A stretch of 64,000 nucleotides of DNA from Branchiostoma belcheri. Lineage: Eukaryota > Chordata > Leptocardii > Amphioxiformes > Branchiostomatidae. The notes below the pieces were generated by a model, which was not told the origin of the DNA, ran no database searches, and saw only the letters and a program-made list of their open reading frames with translations. Of the stretch, positions 10,211 to 21,500 are shown piece after piece; the stretch's first letter is position 1, and every line of letters begins with the position of its first letter. The stretch spans positions 126,558 through 190,557 of the forward strand of contig NW_017804209.1 in assembly GCF_001625305.1 (NCBI RefSeq), in the 5' to 3' direction. The translations under genes were made by a program, and so were the position numbers.

Positions 10211-13200
10211 TCACTGTATGCAAGAGAAAAGTGCTACCCATGATCTGACCTTGTAGAGGACCTTGCTCCTGAGCAGTGCGTAGGGTACCGGTCCGTAGAT
10301 TCGGGAGTCGCTCGAGTTCCCCATGTTATCTCCGACCAACCAGACATGGCCTCTGGGTACCTGGGGAATAACAAGGCAGTCAGAGATGGCAGACTTCACC
10401 CCCTTACCCATACTGAGTCAGAGATGGCAGACTTCACCCCCTTACCCATAGTTCCCCATGTTATCTCCGACCAACCAGACATGGCCTCTGGGCACCTGGG
10501 GAGTAACAAGGTAACAAATAAGGGATGGTAGACTTCACCCCCTTACCCATACTGAGTCAGAGATGGCAGACTTCACCCCCTTACCCATACTGAGTCAGAG
10601 ATGGCAGACTTCACCCCCTTACCCATACTGAGTCAGAGATGGCAGACTTCACCCCCTTACCCATACTGAGTCAGAGATGGCAGACTTCACCCCCTTACCC
10701 ATACTGAGTCAGAGATGGCAGACTTCACCCCCTTACCGATACTGCTCACAAAAGGTATCAGCACTGAGCATGTGTGCAATGCTATATTTTGTATGTATCA
10801 TGGAATTGCAGAAGGGGATAAATGAACTGAAACATCAGAGACACCATTAACCTCCTTGGAGACAGTAAATGATATACATAACTACTTTTATGTTGCACCT
10901 GGGCCGCAATAATGTTCGATATGTGCACGGACCATGCCTAGGGCTCTATTTGGTTATCACAATTGGGCTTCCAAATGTTTCATTGGAAATGATGTTGTTA
11001 CATTTTTTGATCTAGGGACACCAAATTTTGGCTCATTTTGTATATACTGAAAGGTGTGTTTTCTTGGGTGGGCCTTCGGCTGTATCTCGGGTCAAATGTA
11101 TCTCGGGTGATACGGAGTCTATATTTAAACTGTCAGTCAACTGTGTTACACTGTGTTGTATTCTGTATGTATTGAAGGATCCTGGTTTGAGGCACTAACT
11201 TGTCAAACATATACATGTAGGCTCTGCATTAACTACTACCATACAATGTACTGCAATACTAGTATTAGCAGAGCCCCCTATCAGTTTGACAGTGAACTTA
11301 CCCATCTGTATTTCTTGATGAATGACCCAGGGTTGAGGCAGACTTTGTCCCCCTCCATCCCGGCTACTCTCTTACAGATGAAGATGTTAGGGTTGGTGGG
11401 AGACCTGGCAATCACAACATCCCCTCTGGAATATATGAAGTTCATCATCATCATCATGCCTCCGGATTAGTTTATACTAATCCGGTGAGGTACACTTGAT
11501 AAAGTTACTCCAGTATGTCCTATCTATCATAGCGGACACTAATGCAGGCCCTGTGAGACCAGCGTCTCTCTCTAGCATGGACAAAAGTGTACTAGTACTA
11601 TAAGGATGTCCCACTCTACGTCTCCCAATAGGAAGCCACACGTGTACTAATCTACCAGCTGGTTTGTTACTACGAACATGCCCAGTGCCAGGCTAGGGCA
11701 AGTATACGTCATCGGACTCCAGATGAAATGGGCGGGAGAAAGCCACAGAGTTGAGCCATAGAGCCATATGAAGTTAGTTTATACTTTTTCTGTTATCTGT
11801 GGAGGGAGCATTGAAAACCCCCATTTGCGATATGCTGCCCCTGGATAAATAAATGGAAAGAAACAAAAACACACAACATCAATTGCATTTGGAATGATGG
11901 AGGTTCAAACTGAAGACCTGAAAAATGGGTCATGCGACTTAAAAAAACATTACGAACAAGCTAATCTCCAAGCATATTCATTCAGAGGCATGCAGGGGCA
12001 ATCAAATAACAGTAGCCTGTGTTACCATTTGCCTATGGACGGATAATGGTTACAGGCAGCTAAGGCCACACCAAGTAAATTTTATGGATGACGTCCTTTG
12101 GAGACCCTAAATCTAATGCGAGAGGGCGAAAAAAAAACAAGAAGGGTCCTAAAAAACAAGATGCCTAGATTAGAAATATACTAAGAGACCACAAATGTTA
12201 GGACACAAATTGAATGAGGTGACACAGTGTAACAAGCAAGAAGTCTTTTATTCATCATCAAAACAGCAATAAATCAGGTGGAACAGTGGACAGTGAAAAA
12301 TTTTCTGTTATTGACAGGATGGTCCTGTCAATAGTGCAAATTTTCTGTTATTGACAGGATGGTCCTGTCAATAGACACTTTCTTCGCGTTACGGGTTTCA
12401 CGTCAATCTGACCATTTGCTGGTTATAGTTACAGGAAGCGAAATTTCTTGTGTGTTTTTTCTAGGAAGAGGCCAAAATCAATGCGCGCGCGGACGTCATC
12501 CATAAATTTGGTGTTTACTTGGTGTGGCCTAATATAAACTCACCTTGCCCCCAAGAATCACATACATTTACAGGTAATTTCTTTCTCACCATGAAACTAG
12601 TTTTCAGGATATTGGTTTTCTTAACGATTATGATCTACAAAAAACAACAGCAAAGAAACAAACGTTATCTACTTACTCTTTCTTACAGGAACTAAAGATG
12701 TTTTTAAAATTTAAGTCAATAAAGGGTACTTATTTAGACATTCAGGTAATGTGATGTGATATACATTTTCAAAATCTACCCAGTTGCTTGAATACTAGTA
12801 ACTTTTTCCTTGTGAAAAGACAGTGTTAGGTTCACTATCCAGTATGTGTGATTCCATGACAATGTAAGATTAGATAATTAAAAAGTACTTACACCTCCAC
12901 AGTCTTGAGCATGATGCTGAACTTCTCGGTGATGAGGATGTCCTGTGTGTGGATGGTCGGCTCCATGGACGGGCCCGAACACTGAACATACACAGGAAAA
13001 CTTCAAACTTTCACTTCCGAAAATAGTTTCATCAGGTTGATAAGGTATAGGATATACTAAGGTAGTAAGGGTTTTCTTCTACACAACCAATTATTCGTAC
13101 ATTGCTAACATTTTGGTGTCAGTCAGACACCTTCCATTCTCACCGCAAAAGTGCCACCTACATCGGCTACACATAGTGGCGAGAAGCAGAACTCCAGTCA

Positions 13201-14402
13201 GAAGCTCTAGATTAAGATCTGAGGAAGGTGTCTGATAGACACTGAAATGTCAGCAGGGTACAAATTCAAAAGTCTAGCTTTACAAGCTTCTCACCTTTCT
13301 TTGATATATGTCATGTTGGTTATAATGATTGTGAGGCTAAAGCATTATTATCATATAGCCGGACGGCGTGGACCAATCAGAGGCCCGGATACCCGTGCTG
13401 TTATTTCCCGATAACAGCACATGTGGTGTTATGGCGGAATAACAGCACATGTCGTGTTATGGCTGATACCATTATGTTATAGGGTATAGGGGCATGCGAC
13501 TCTTTCTGTAAACCTTTGTAGCATTTTTCTGTCCAATAAACTGTTTAGCTTCATTTAAACTACAATTTGCATTAAATGAAATTATCCATATTTGTTTTAA
13601 AGCGTATAATATATTCGAATGTATTTTTATGTATGTATATATATTAAAGCTGTTGTATTTCAAACAGGAATTGTGTTGATTGACAGTTTGGATAGGCTAT
13701 ATGATAATAATTTTAATGCACTGCCTTTTCCTCGTTGTATATGGTGTCATAACTGCATGGGCAGCTGCCATAACCACCTCATAAACCACCTCGTTCGCTT
13801 CGCTCACACGGTGGTTTATGAGGTGGTTATGGCAGCTGCTCATGCAGTTATGACACCATATACAACTCGGGGCAGTGCATTAACCCTTTATTATACTCTG
13901 TCCAATATTGTTGTTGTTGTTCTTGTTTGTTTGCATAAACATTACACATCAAGTTTTGTGCATTTGTGTTACATTTGAAATGCATACAACTACAGACTGT
14001 GTAAGGTGCTCCACTCACATGGTCAGGATGGGCCCCATCTCTTTTTGATAAGTGTGGTGGGCTCTTTAACAACCTCAAGGTGCGGTTACTCAAACATGAA
14101 TCCTTTATTTCGAGGCCTTCCTAACGATAACTTAAGGTACATGTAAGTAATACTAATTTTCACCATGGAGCTAGAAACCGAGGCGCTACGCTACGCTTCC
14201 CTCGGAAGCATGCGGCCTTGAGTGAGTGAGTGAGTGAGCTAGAAACGGAGTGAGAAAATTTCAGAAACTAGAAGCCAAAACTCACGACAATAAAGTCAGC
14301 AGCGTACTCCAGTGTACAGTGAGCTATGCAGCCGTACTGGACTGCGTATCCGACCACTGCCGCAGCCTTCCACACAGCCGACCGCAGGCGAGAGAAAAAC
14401 AT
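10211..14402 (-). CDS. IMMP1L: Mitochondrial inner membrane protease subunit 1 (IMP1), four exons
   Basis: A Ser/Lys signal peptidase of the S26 family that trims proteins sorted to the mitochondrial intermembrane space. Exons on the minus strand are 14402-14286 (start [20 protein letters not shown], hydrophobic anchor), 12981-12893, 11425-11302 and 10360-10211. Exon 2 begins CSGPSMEPT, carrying the catalytic Ser. Exon 3 reads [12 protein letters not shown] then [12 protein letters not shown] with the catalytic Lys. Exon 4 has [12 protein letters not shown] and [19 protein letters not shown]. Junctions are GT-AG and keep frame, giving 159 residues against about 166 in human. The extreme C-terminus is uncertain: a possible donor AAG|GTCAGA follows LYK, and a final exon like the human one was not found. 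Duplicated edges occur at exon 1 and exon 4. Confidence 0.9.
10371..10741. repeat. 38-bp minisatellite with embedded duplicate of an IMMP1L exon edge
   Basis: Units of 38 bp, starting AGATGGCAGACTTCACCCCC and ending TACTGAGTCAG, run in tandem from about 10560 to 10741, with two more at 10384-10450. Between them, 10451-10512 repeats 10316-10377: the first bases of IMMP1L exon 4, its acceptor and adjoining intron. The array therefore begins at a splice junction. A single related unit occurs in an ANKS3 intron at about 24333-24371. Confidence 0.85.
11790..11870 (+). mobile_element. LINE 3' tail remnant
   Basis: The stretch GCATTGAAAACCCCCATTTG followed by CGATATG, CCCTGG and ATAAATAAATGG resembles the 3' terminal hairpin and repeat tail of CR1/L2-like LINEs. 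The reverse complement of 51310-51380 is similar. No coding part remains. Confidence 0.45.
12062..12530. mobile_element. MITE, second member of the AAGGCCACACC family
   Basis: Termini AAGGCCACACC and GGTGTGGCCT with subterminal TGGATGACGTC/GACGTCATCCA match the element at 5951-6300. Internally a 40-bp unit containing TTCTGTTATTGACAGGATGG is tandemly duplicated (12300-12375) and is itself a small inverted repeat. It lies in an intron of IMMP1L. No clean target duplication is visible. Confidence 0.65.
13113..13251. mobile_element. Penelope-type hammerhead-like remnants in inverted orientation
   Basis: At 13219-13251 the plus strand reads CTGAGGA, a stem GTGTC/GACAC, GAAA, T and GTC, all elements of a hammerhead core. 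At about 13113-13135 the reverse complement carries GGAAGGTGTCTGACTGACACC, a related decayed copy. Together they form an inverted pair inside an IMMP1L intron. No stable stem I was seen, so activity is doubtful. Confidence 0.4.
13713..13883. repeat. Foldback element with about 65-bp arms
   Basis: Left arm TTAATGCACTGCC... is answered by ...GGGCAGTGCATTAA, with an internal arm ATATGGTGTCATAACTGCAT and its complement, and a loop around TTCGCTTCGCTCAC. It is non-coding and lies upstream of IMMP1L exon 2 (minus strand). Confidence 0.75.
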
Positions 14403-14672
14403 CCTGATAACTGGTGAGACTGTACAACCTGGTGACGCTGCTATCTGTCTGCCATGTCTGTCTGTGGAGCAAATTACAAACTTGTGATATACAAGTGATA
14501 TAAATTCAGTTATAAACAGGAAAAGTTTTCTGTAATTCTACATGTACAGCCGACCGCAGGCGAGAGGAGAACATCCTGATAACTGGTGAGACTGTACAAC
14601 CTGGTGACGCTGCTATCTGTCAGCCATATCTGTCTGGGGAGCAGTTCATCAAAAGATTATATATAAATTCAG
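14375..14672 (-). repeat. Duplicated IMMP1L 5' end (start codon region)
   Basis: The segment 14375-14471, which holds the IMMP1L start codon, first codons and 5' leader, is repeated 172 bp upstream at 14547-14645. The repeat includes a second ATG followed by FSSRLRSAV, then diverges to a stop. Matching tails ATATAAATTCAGTTAT at 14503 and 14657 extend the unit. The upstream copy may act as an upstream open frame or alternative start. Confidence 0.75.
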
Positions 14673-14689
14673 TTATTGCAGTTTATCTT

Positions 14690-14900
14690 GCAGTCCACAC
14701 AGGGGCGTACTCACACGCACCGACACCTACAGTTTCTGTTTTTTTCCCGTACCATCCCACAGTGGAACTCCTTACCCGGCCCGGTAGTTATGGCTCCCAA
14801 TGTTGAGTCGTTCTGGCGGCCTGCCCGCCTTATCCTTGACCTCCTCTACCCCCCCTAACGGCACCCCGGGGTTATTTCAGCTCAGGGTACTCAAGATGAA
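14690..14900 (+). mobile_element. LINE 3' end encoding the RT protein C-terminus
   Basis: A plus frame encodes FFSRTIPQWNSLPGPVV...SFWRPARL and a stop at about 14858. This is the typical C-terminal end of L2/Jockey-like LINE proteins (SFFPRTI.DWN.LP...A.S...F). It ends CGGGGTTATTTCAGCTCAGG with a short (AAGATG)n tail. The copy is strongly 5'-truncated. Confidence 0.65.
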
Positions 14901-15510
14901 GATGAAGTTATAAAGAGTTAAATTTCTCTGTATTTCCACCAGTCTTGCAGTTCTGTTTACATTTATTGAACCTACACACACCTGATATTTTGTTTAAAAC
15001 CTAAAATTCTATTAGTTTAATGAGGCTCGAGGATGCTCTAAACGTTACTCCACTCTAAACGTAGTTTCTAGTTTGTTTGTTTTTTCTTTTGGACAAAAAT
15101 CATGGCAATAACTTCTTCTTAAACCCTTAATTTCTACCAACGTAGATACAAGGAAATCATTTGTCACTCAAGAGAATGAGTAGATTTGGAATCGGTTGCT
15201 TGAGTAACGATTTCCTTCTCAAAATCAAATTTTCTCCTTTTGCCTTAGCCCCCCTCCCCCCTCACATTAACTTTGCAACTTACTTTATCAGTCCTTAAAA
15301 ATTACGAGTAGATTTTCGGTAACAGAACGTTTTTCTGTGTAAAGGATTCCTCCAACAAACATACGCTAACAGAACAAAAGTTTAAAACAGTTCAGAGAAC
15401 AGTAAAAATCACAAACGTGTGAAAATGTCGTCTGCAAAATGATGGTATTTTGGTGACTTTCATCAGGTCAAAGGTTACAGGTCAATACCCGTCAGCCACC
15501 GCTGCACAAC

Positions 15511-18500
15511 ATGGAAGCCGATCAGGTATGGAGACAGTCTGGTATGATTTTATTGACTAAAACTCGATAATTACTGCAATTATGATGAAGTATTTGCAGT
15601 TTATGAGTGCCGAGAAGTTATTTGAGTGTAGTGTAAGTTTCTAGGAGTGAGGGATCTTGTAGAAGATGCTTATAGGAAGGCGCGAAGGGGGGATTCATGT
15701 CTAAGAAATTCTTGTGTCGGCAACAAAAGGGTTTGATAGAAAGGCAGTGAGGTATGGCCAGGTATGCAGACGGCTTAACGGTAATACGGGAGAGCGGCTG
15801 GGCGGAACTAGGGCTGCCTGGCACCGGTGTTAGTCATGTGTAGGAGTGTACGTGTGTGTGCTCTGCCGTATGGTTTACGTAATTAGTAGTACAGTAGTAC
15901 TGTAAATTAGTAAGTTGTAAAACTTCTAAGNNNNNNNNNNNNNNNNNNNNAGGCTATGGTCAAACAGGAAACACTGCATTTTTTCCCCTACTAATCCTAG
16001 ACCATACCACTCCTAGCAGCAGATGTGCCATGTTCAGACTTCAATATCATTTTATTTGGGGCGTATGTGGTGATTCTATTTTTATTTTGATAAAGGTGGG
16101 ACATAATGTCTTCCATAGTTTACAAAAGAGGAGTCAAACCCTTCATATAGTTTTAGACCTAATTTCTACATGTTTTAGACAATTCCCTTTTACTTCCTTT
16201 GCCTTGTTTAGATTTTGAAGTTATTTTGTACTCTGTTTCAATCTTCTTTTGTCCTTGTTATGCAGGAATTTGCAATAAATTTATCTACTACTAGTAACTA
16301 GTATATTCTCTGAATAAGATAAGCGTTGTTGACTTTTCAGTAGAATTTTCACGTCTTTCCGCAATCCGTGCCTATAATTATAATATTTCTATCAGGACGT
16401 TGACAAGAAAAACCACGGTAGCTGGACACCACTGATGTACGCCTGCTACTTTTAGTTGCCAGTGGCCAATGGACCACCTTTAATTTCAAGCCCTGGCTAC
16501 CTGAAACGTCTGACTGTTTCCCAAATCATATCCTGTTGCTTGAGTAGCTGTTTTTTTCCCATTACAAGCCTATAATGATATTTTTTATCATCAGGACCTT
16601 GATAAGAAGAACCACGGCAGCTGGACACCCCTGATGTACGCCTGCTACATTGGACATGACAACATCGTCAATCTGCTTCTGGACGCTGGCGTGGACGTGA
16701 ACCTGAAGTCTGCAAAGGGCCAGACGCCGCTGATCCTGGCCGCCAGCTGCGGGAACGAGAGCGTGGCGTACTTCCTGTTACAGCAGGGCGCAGACCTCAC
16801 AGGGAAGGATAGGCGGGGATGGTCAGTTTATTTGTTTATTTGGATTTTCCACAAAGTGAAAGGGATTCGGCAAAACAGGCCTAGATGTTTGCGCACCTTT
16901 ACAGATTGCCCTCTCCCATACAAAAAACACAATATGTGTATATACATAGTCAAAGTCAGCAATATTCAAAAATAGTTTTATACACAAAACAGACGATAAA
17001 TCAGTAAAGTTAACCGTAATATTCAAAATACTTCTAGAGCAATATCTGAAAGAATAAATCATGTTAAAACAGGAACTTTGTGAGGTCTAGAGGCAATGCA
17101 AGAACTACATAGAAGGTCAAAACTGGAACATCAATGTTGTAAACTGCACAGTGCCACTAAACCTGTTACACAAGTGTTTTAACACTAAAAGTATGACCTA
17201 TGTACATTTGTAATTGTAGATTGACAGTTGACCTTACCTGTTGTTTGCAGGTCTGCGCTGTTCCACGCCACCAACGCCGGTCACCAGAACATGGTGAAGT
17301 TCCTGCTGGAGGAGGGGGCAGACACAGAGTCACGCGAGCCAACGCTAGGTCTGTGGCTTATTTTATATGTTATCTTCATTATATAAAACGACATAGTATA
17401 CATGTACATTAAAAAGAAAGAACTGAGTAAGCTGAGTCTTCAACATATCGAATTTGAGAAAATTTGAGAAATGGAAAATTTGAGAGAAAAATCCATTATC
17501 TCCATGTCAAAACTGGTCATTTTTTGTCTACAACAAATCCCATCTTCTGGAATTGTTCCACAAAACTGACTGATAATCAATAAATTATTCTTAGAAAGTG
17601 ATAAAGCTTTTAGCTTATTTTGTAACTTTTAGTGGGCTTCCCTCAATACTTATGGTATAATTCTACTAACAGTTGTGCATTTAGATTTTGTGATGATTGG
17701 CCATTATGTTTTGCTGTCTAACTCAGATCTCACACCGCAGTTTCTGCTGTTTGTTGCAGGTCTCACACCGCTGTGCCTGGCTGCGGGGGAGGGCCACGAG
17801 ATCATCGTGCAGACCCTGCTGGACCACGGTGCGAACGTGAACGCACAGAGCTACAACGGAGACACGCCCCGCATGCTGGCACTCATCAACGGACACTCCA
17901 AGATAGTGGGTCTGTATATGTGTCATTCTGTATCTGTATAGCCCGGGAATTTTTGATCACCTCAATTCTTGGTTTATAACTCTGGTACTTGAAGGCACAT
18001 CTATGCCCACATTTCTGGAAACCCTTGGGAAAACCTGTCTACCCCGGATGCCCTACTTTCTGTGACCCTGGTGCTCGTTCACTATACACTCGGGGAGGAG
18101 TGCACTGTATCTGTCTAGACTTAACAGGTACCAAGTCTTCCTCAAAATCATGAATAATTCCAGAGCAATAAACCTAACAGCAACCACCATCGCCATGGCA
18201 ATGTATATTTTCATTGCCAGTCTTGTTTCGTTGTGTTCCAGGTCTGGAACACTATATTATAATGCTAATTGCTAGGAATCTATACATTACAACAATACTA
18301 TATACTACTTATCATCTACTGTTAGTTGCCCTTTCTTCTCTCTTTTTGAAACATTTGGAAACATAATTACATAGTTTGTCTACAATAAAGAACTCTAAAG
18401 TCTGGACATTTTTTGTTCTGTGTTCCAGGTCTGATTGACACGTTCACGGCCCAGCCCGGCACCAGCCTCCGAGCCGCGCCCGGACTCGGCGGAGACAACG

Positions 18501-21500
18501 GGAACAACGACGGCGACCTCAGCTCCTCCGACGAGTTCAAGGGTCACCGGAAGCCGCCCCGCAGCCACCATCGCAGCTCGCGCGCCCGCCGAACACCGAG
18601 CATACGGGACGGGCCGGCGGAGTTCGCACGCAAGACTGGAATCCCTGTCCAACCTCAACAGGTAGATTTACTACATACTAACTAGAAATATCTGTTCTTT
18701 AGTTAACCCTTTTCCTGCTGAGCCCATTTGTAAATATATAGATACTTCATGGTACGGCCCAGGCTTCCATAGAACAATTTGAGTGCATTTTGCCCTAACC
18801 ACGTGCGACGCTTTCAAAAATTTTACAGAATTCGTATGTTGGAATTAATGTTGTTGCGTTTTCTTGGGTGGCTATGACATAATATATATATATATGGGTT
18901 GCACATAGTATATACACGCAATTTAGGGGCATTTCTTGTGCAACGCATCACTCTGCGGCGAAACACAATGAATGCGGAAGTACATGTAACTACACCACTG
19001 CAGGGCAAAAAAAGTCAAGGGTCTATGACCTGGTTAAGACATCAAATTGTTGTGTAAAAATTGCCAGCAAGACAAGGGTTAAACTTCATGCCTTATAAAA
19101 TATGCCATAACATTCTAATTGTCTAACTGAAACCCAGCGTTGACCATGAATTTGCATCTTGGAATTTTCTTCACTTTCTACAGAAAGGAAAATCAACCCA
19201 GCCTGCCCCCCCATCCACCAAACCCGCTCAGAACCAGTCAGTACCAAACAGCCCCGGCGTGCCCAGTGGGTATGTGACGTTTCAGGATGAGTGGTCCGGT
19301 GAGAAGGAGGAGGAGGGGGAGATATGCTTCCGTGATGTCATCTCACCCATCAACGTCAGCGAACACGATCTGGACAGCTCGGGCGGACAGGGGGAGGTCG
19401 GCTTGTTTGTTTATTTGTTAGAATGATCTGTTATGTAATAGTATGTTTATCTGAAGAGTAACTGACACTGTTAACTGTTACCTGTTCCGAATTGTTGGGT
19501 AGTCCTGGCTGTATACATATGTCTTATTCAGCCTAATAAATAAAATAAAATCAAATCTTAATTAGCAATATGCCTGGATCAAAAATGACCTTGACAGTTC
19601 AGAGGAGAAAGGGTTTGTTTTTTTTGTTTGTTTATTGGGAATCTCATTATTACTAGCAATACAAAATGCATACATTATATTCTTCCTGAAGAAAAATGAA
19701 ATACAAAATAAAATTATGAAATTCTACTTGAACTAGAACAATAAAAGCTAAAATGAGTAAATCTATATATACTATTACATTCAGGTGGGGTGTATAGTAT
19801 GTTTCTGGTACCAAAGGTTTGGGAACACCAACAAAGGCCTGGTCGGAGTATATCAAGAAGGGACTTTAGAGAGTGCGGCCTTGCTGGTGTAAACCCACTG
19901 GATCATAAGGGCCACCTGGAGGTGCGGTGTCAGGGACACCTGCAGTAGAATATTAATCAAAACCTGGATGTTTTCTTGCACCTGGCAGGTCCAGACAGGA
20001 GACCCAGGGAACACGTTGGATGAGCAGTGTGCCTTCGCTCTGTCCAATGCTCTCACCATCAAGAGCAGCAGCAGCAGCAGTGGAGATCTGGAGAAGGCTC
20101 TAGCACTGAACCAGGAGCAGCCAGCAGAGCAGCAGCCATCATGGCACCAGGTGGGGGAGTTGTTGTGTACTTTTGCTTCCTTCAATTTGTGCATCTAGTA
20201 CTTTCTTCACTTTGGGCTTTGCTCTTTTATCTGTAGTCGGTACAACTGCCCTTTGGCACAACATACCTCTTGTCTCAGAAAATCACACCCACCTATTATG
20301 AATCATCTCCAGACCTGTACATAGATGTATGTACATCTATAGTTACTGTAGACTCATGTTGACTGAATGTTTGATCCCTATACATGTATGTACAAAACAA
20401 AATGCTACTGAGATACTATTGCAGCCAAATTCTAAGCTCATATTAACTCTACCTGTCTAATATAGTATAGATTTTGTGCCATATGAAAGTACCATATGAC
20501 CATTCTAGAGCAAAAATATTTCATATTTATCAGTATGCCAACATCATCTTTGATACATAATTATTATATTATACATTTCTACTATAATTATAATAATGAT
20601 AGTAGACTATATTCATGTACATTTCATGTGCTGATTTTGAACTTTGCCCCAGGTGTACCAGCCGGCTCAGGTGCCCCCCTCCATGCCGGACCCCCCTCTG
20701 GAGGTGCTACCCCCCCTGCCTGCCAACATCCTCACAACCAGCCCCCCTGCACAGGACTCTGAGGGCAGTACAGAGGTAGGGGCACATCTCAGAATGTATT
20801 GTACATGTATGTAAAAACTAGCCTTTAGCTTCATTTCGTACAGGTCAAATTTCACACTTCCGCAGACTACAAACACTGCTTGTGCCATGGGTGACCAATT
20901 GCAACTTACTCTTAGGACACCCAGTGACTTTAAAACATGCACACATTTGAATGTATTATTAAACTGACTGTTGGTGGAAAATGATGTATATACCCCATGA
21001 TACATGGCAGGCAGATCATATATGTCTCTCACAGTAAATTTAACAGCTACTGTAACTGCTACAGTGCTACATGTACAACTTTACTATACAACTATGGACC
21101 TGAATTTATTAAACGTTTTGAATGTCTGCAAATTTCTCCTTGTGAACCCTGCATTGTATACACTTATATTTGCTCAATCATGTCTGCTCTAGACTGACTG
21201 ACAGGAACTAAAAAATTGATATACTCCTACTGCAGGTGTACCAGCCTCCTAAGGACCTTCTGGAGCTGCTGAACAACATCCAGTGTGCCAAGTACCACCC
21301 TGTGTTTGAGGATCAGGACATAGACCTACACGTGTTTCTCACACTCACTGATAATGACCTAAAGGAGGTGAGTGGAATCAAGCGAAGTGAACATTGTATA
21401 TACATGTACATGTAGGAAATTGCTGTAGCTCACATTAAAGTATTTCTCCTTCAATTACTTCAAAATTTTCTTCGGGAAGAGTGAATGTGAAAAAATTAAT

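Noticed and set aside
10560-10741. Regular 38-bp repeats resembling a CRISPR array
   Set aside because: The units are head-to-tail without unique spacers, in an animal intron next to a duplicated exon edge; this is a minisatellite.
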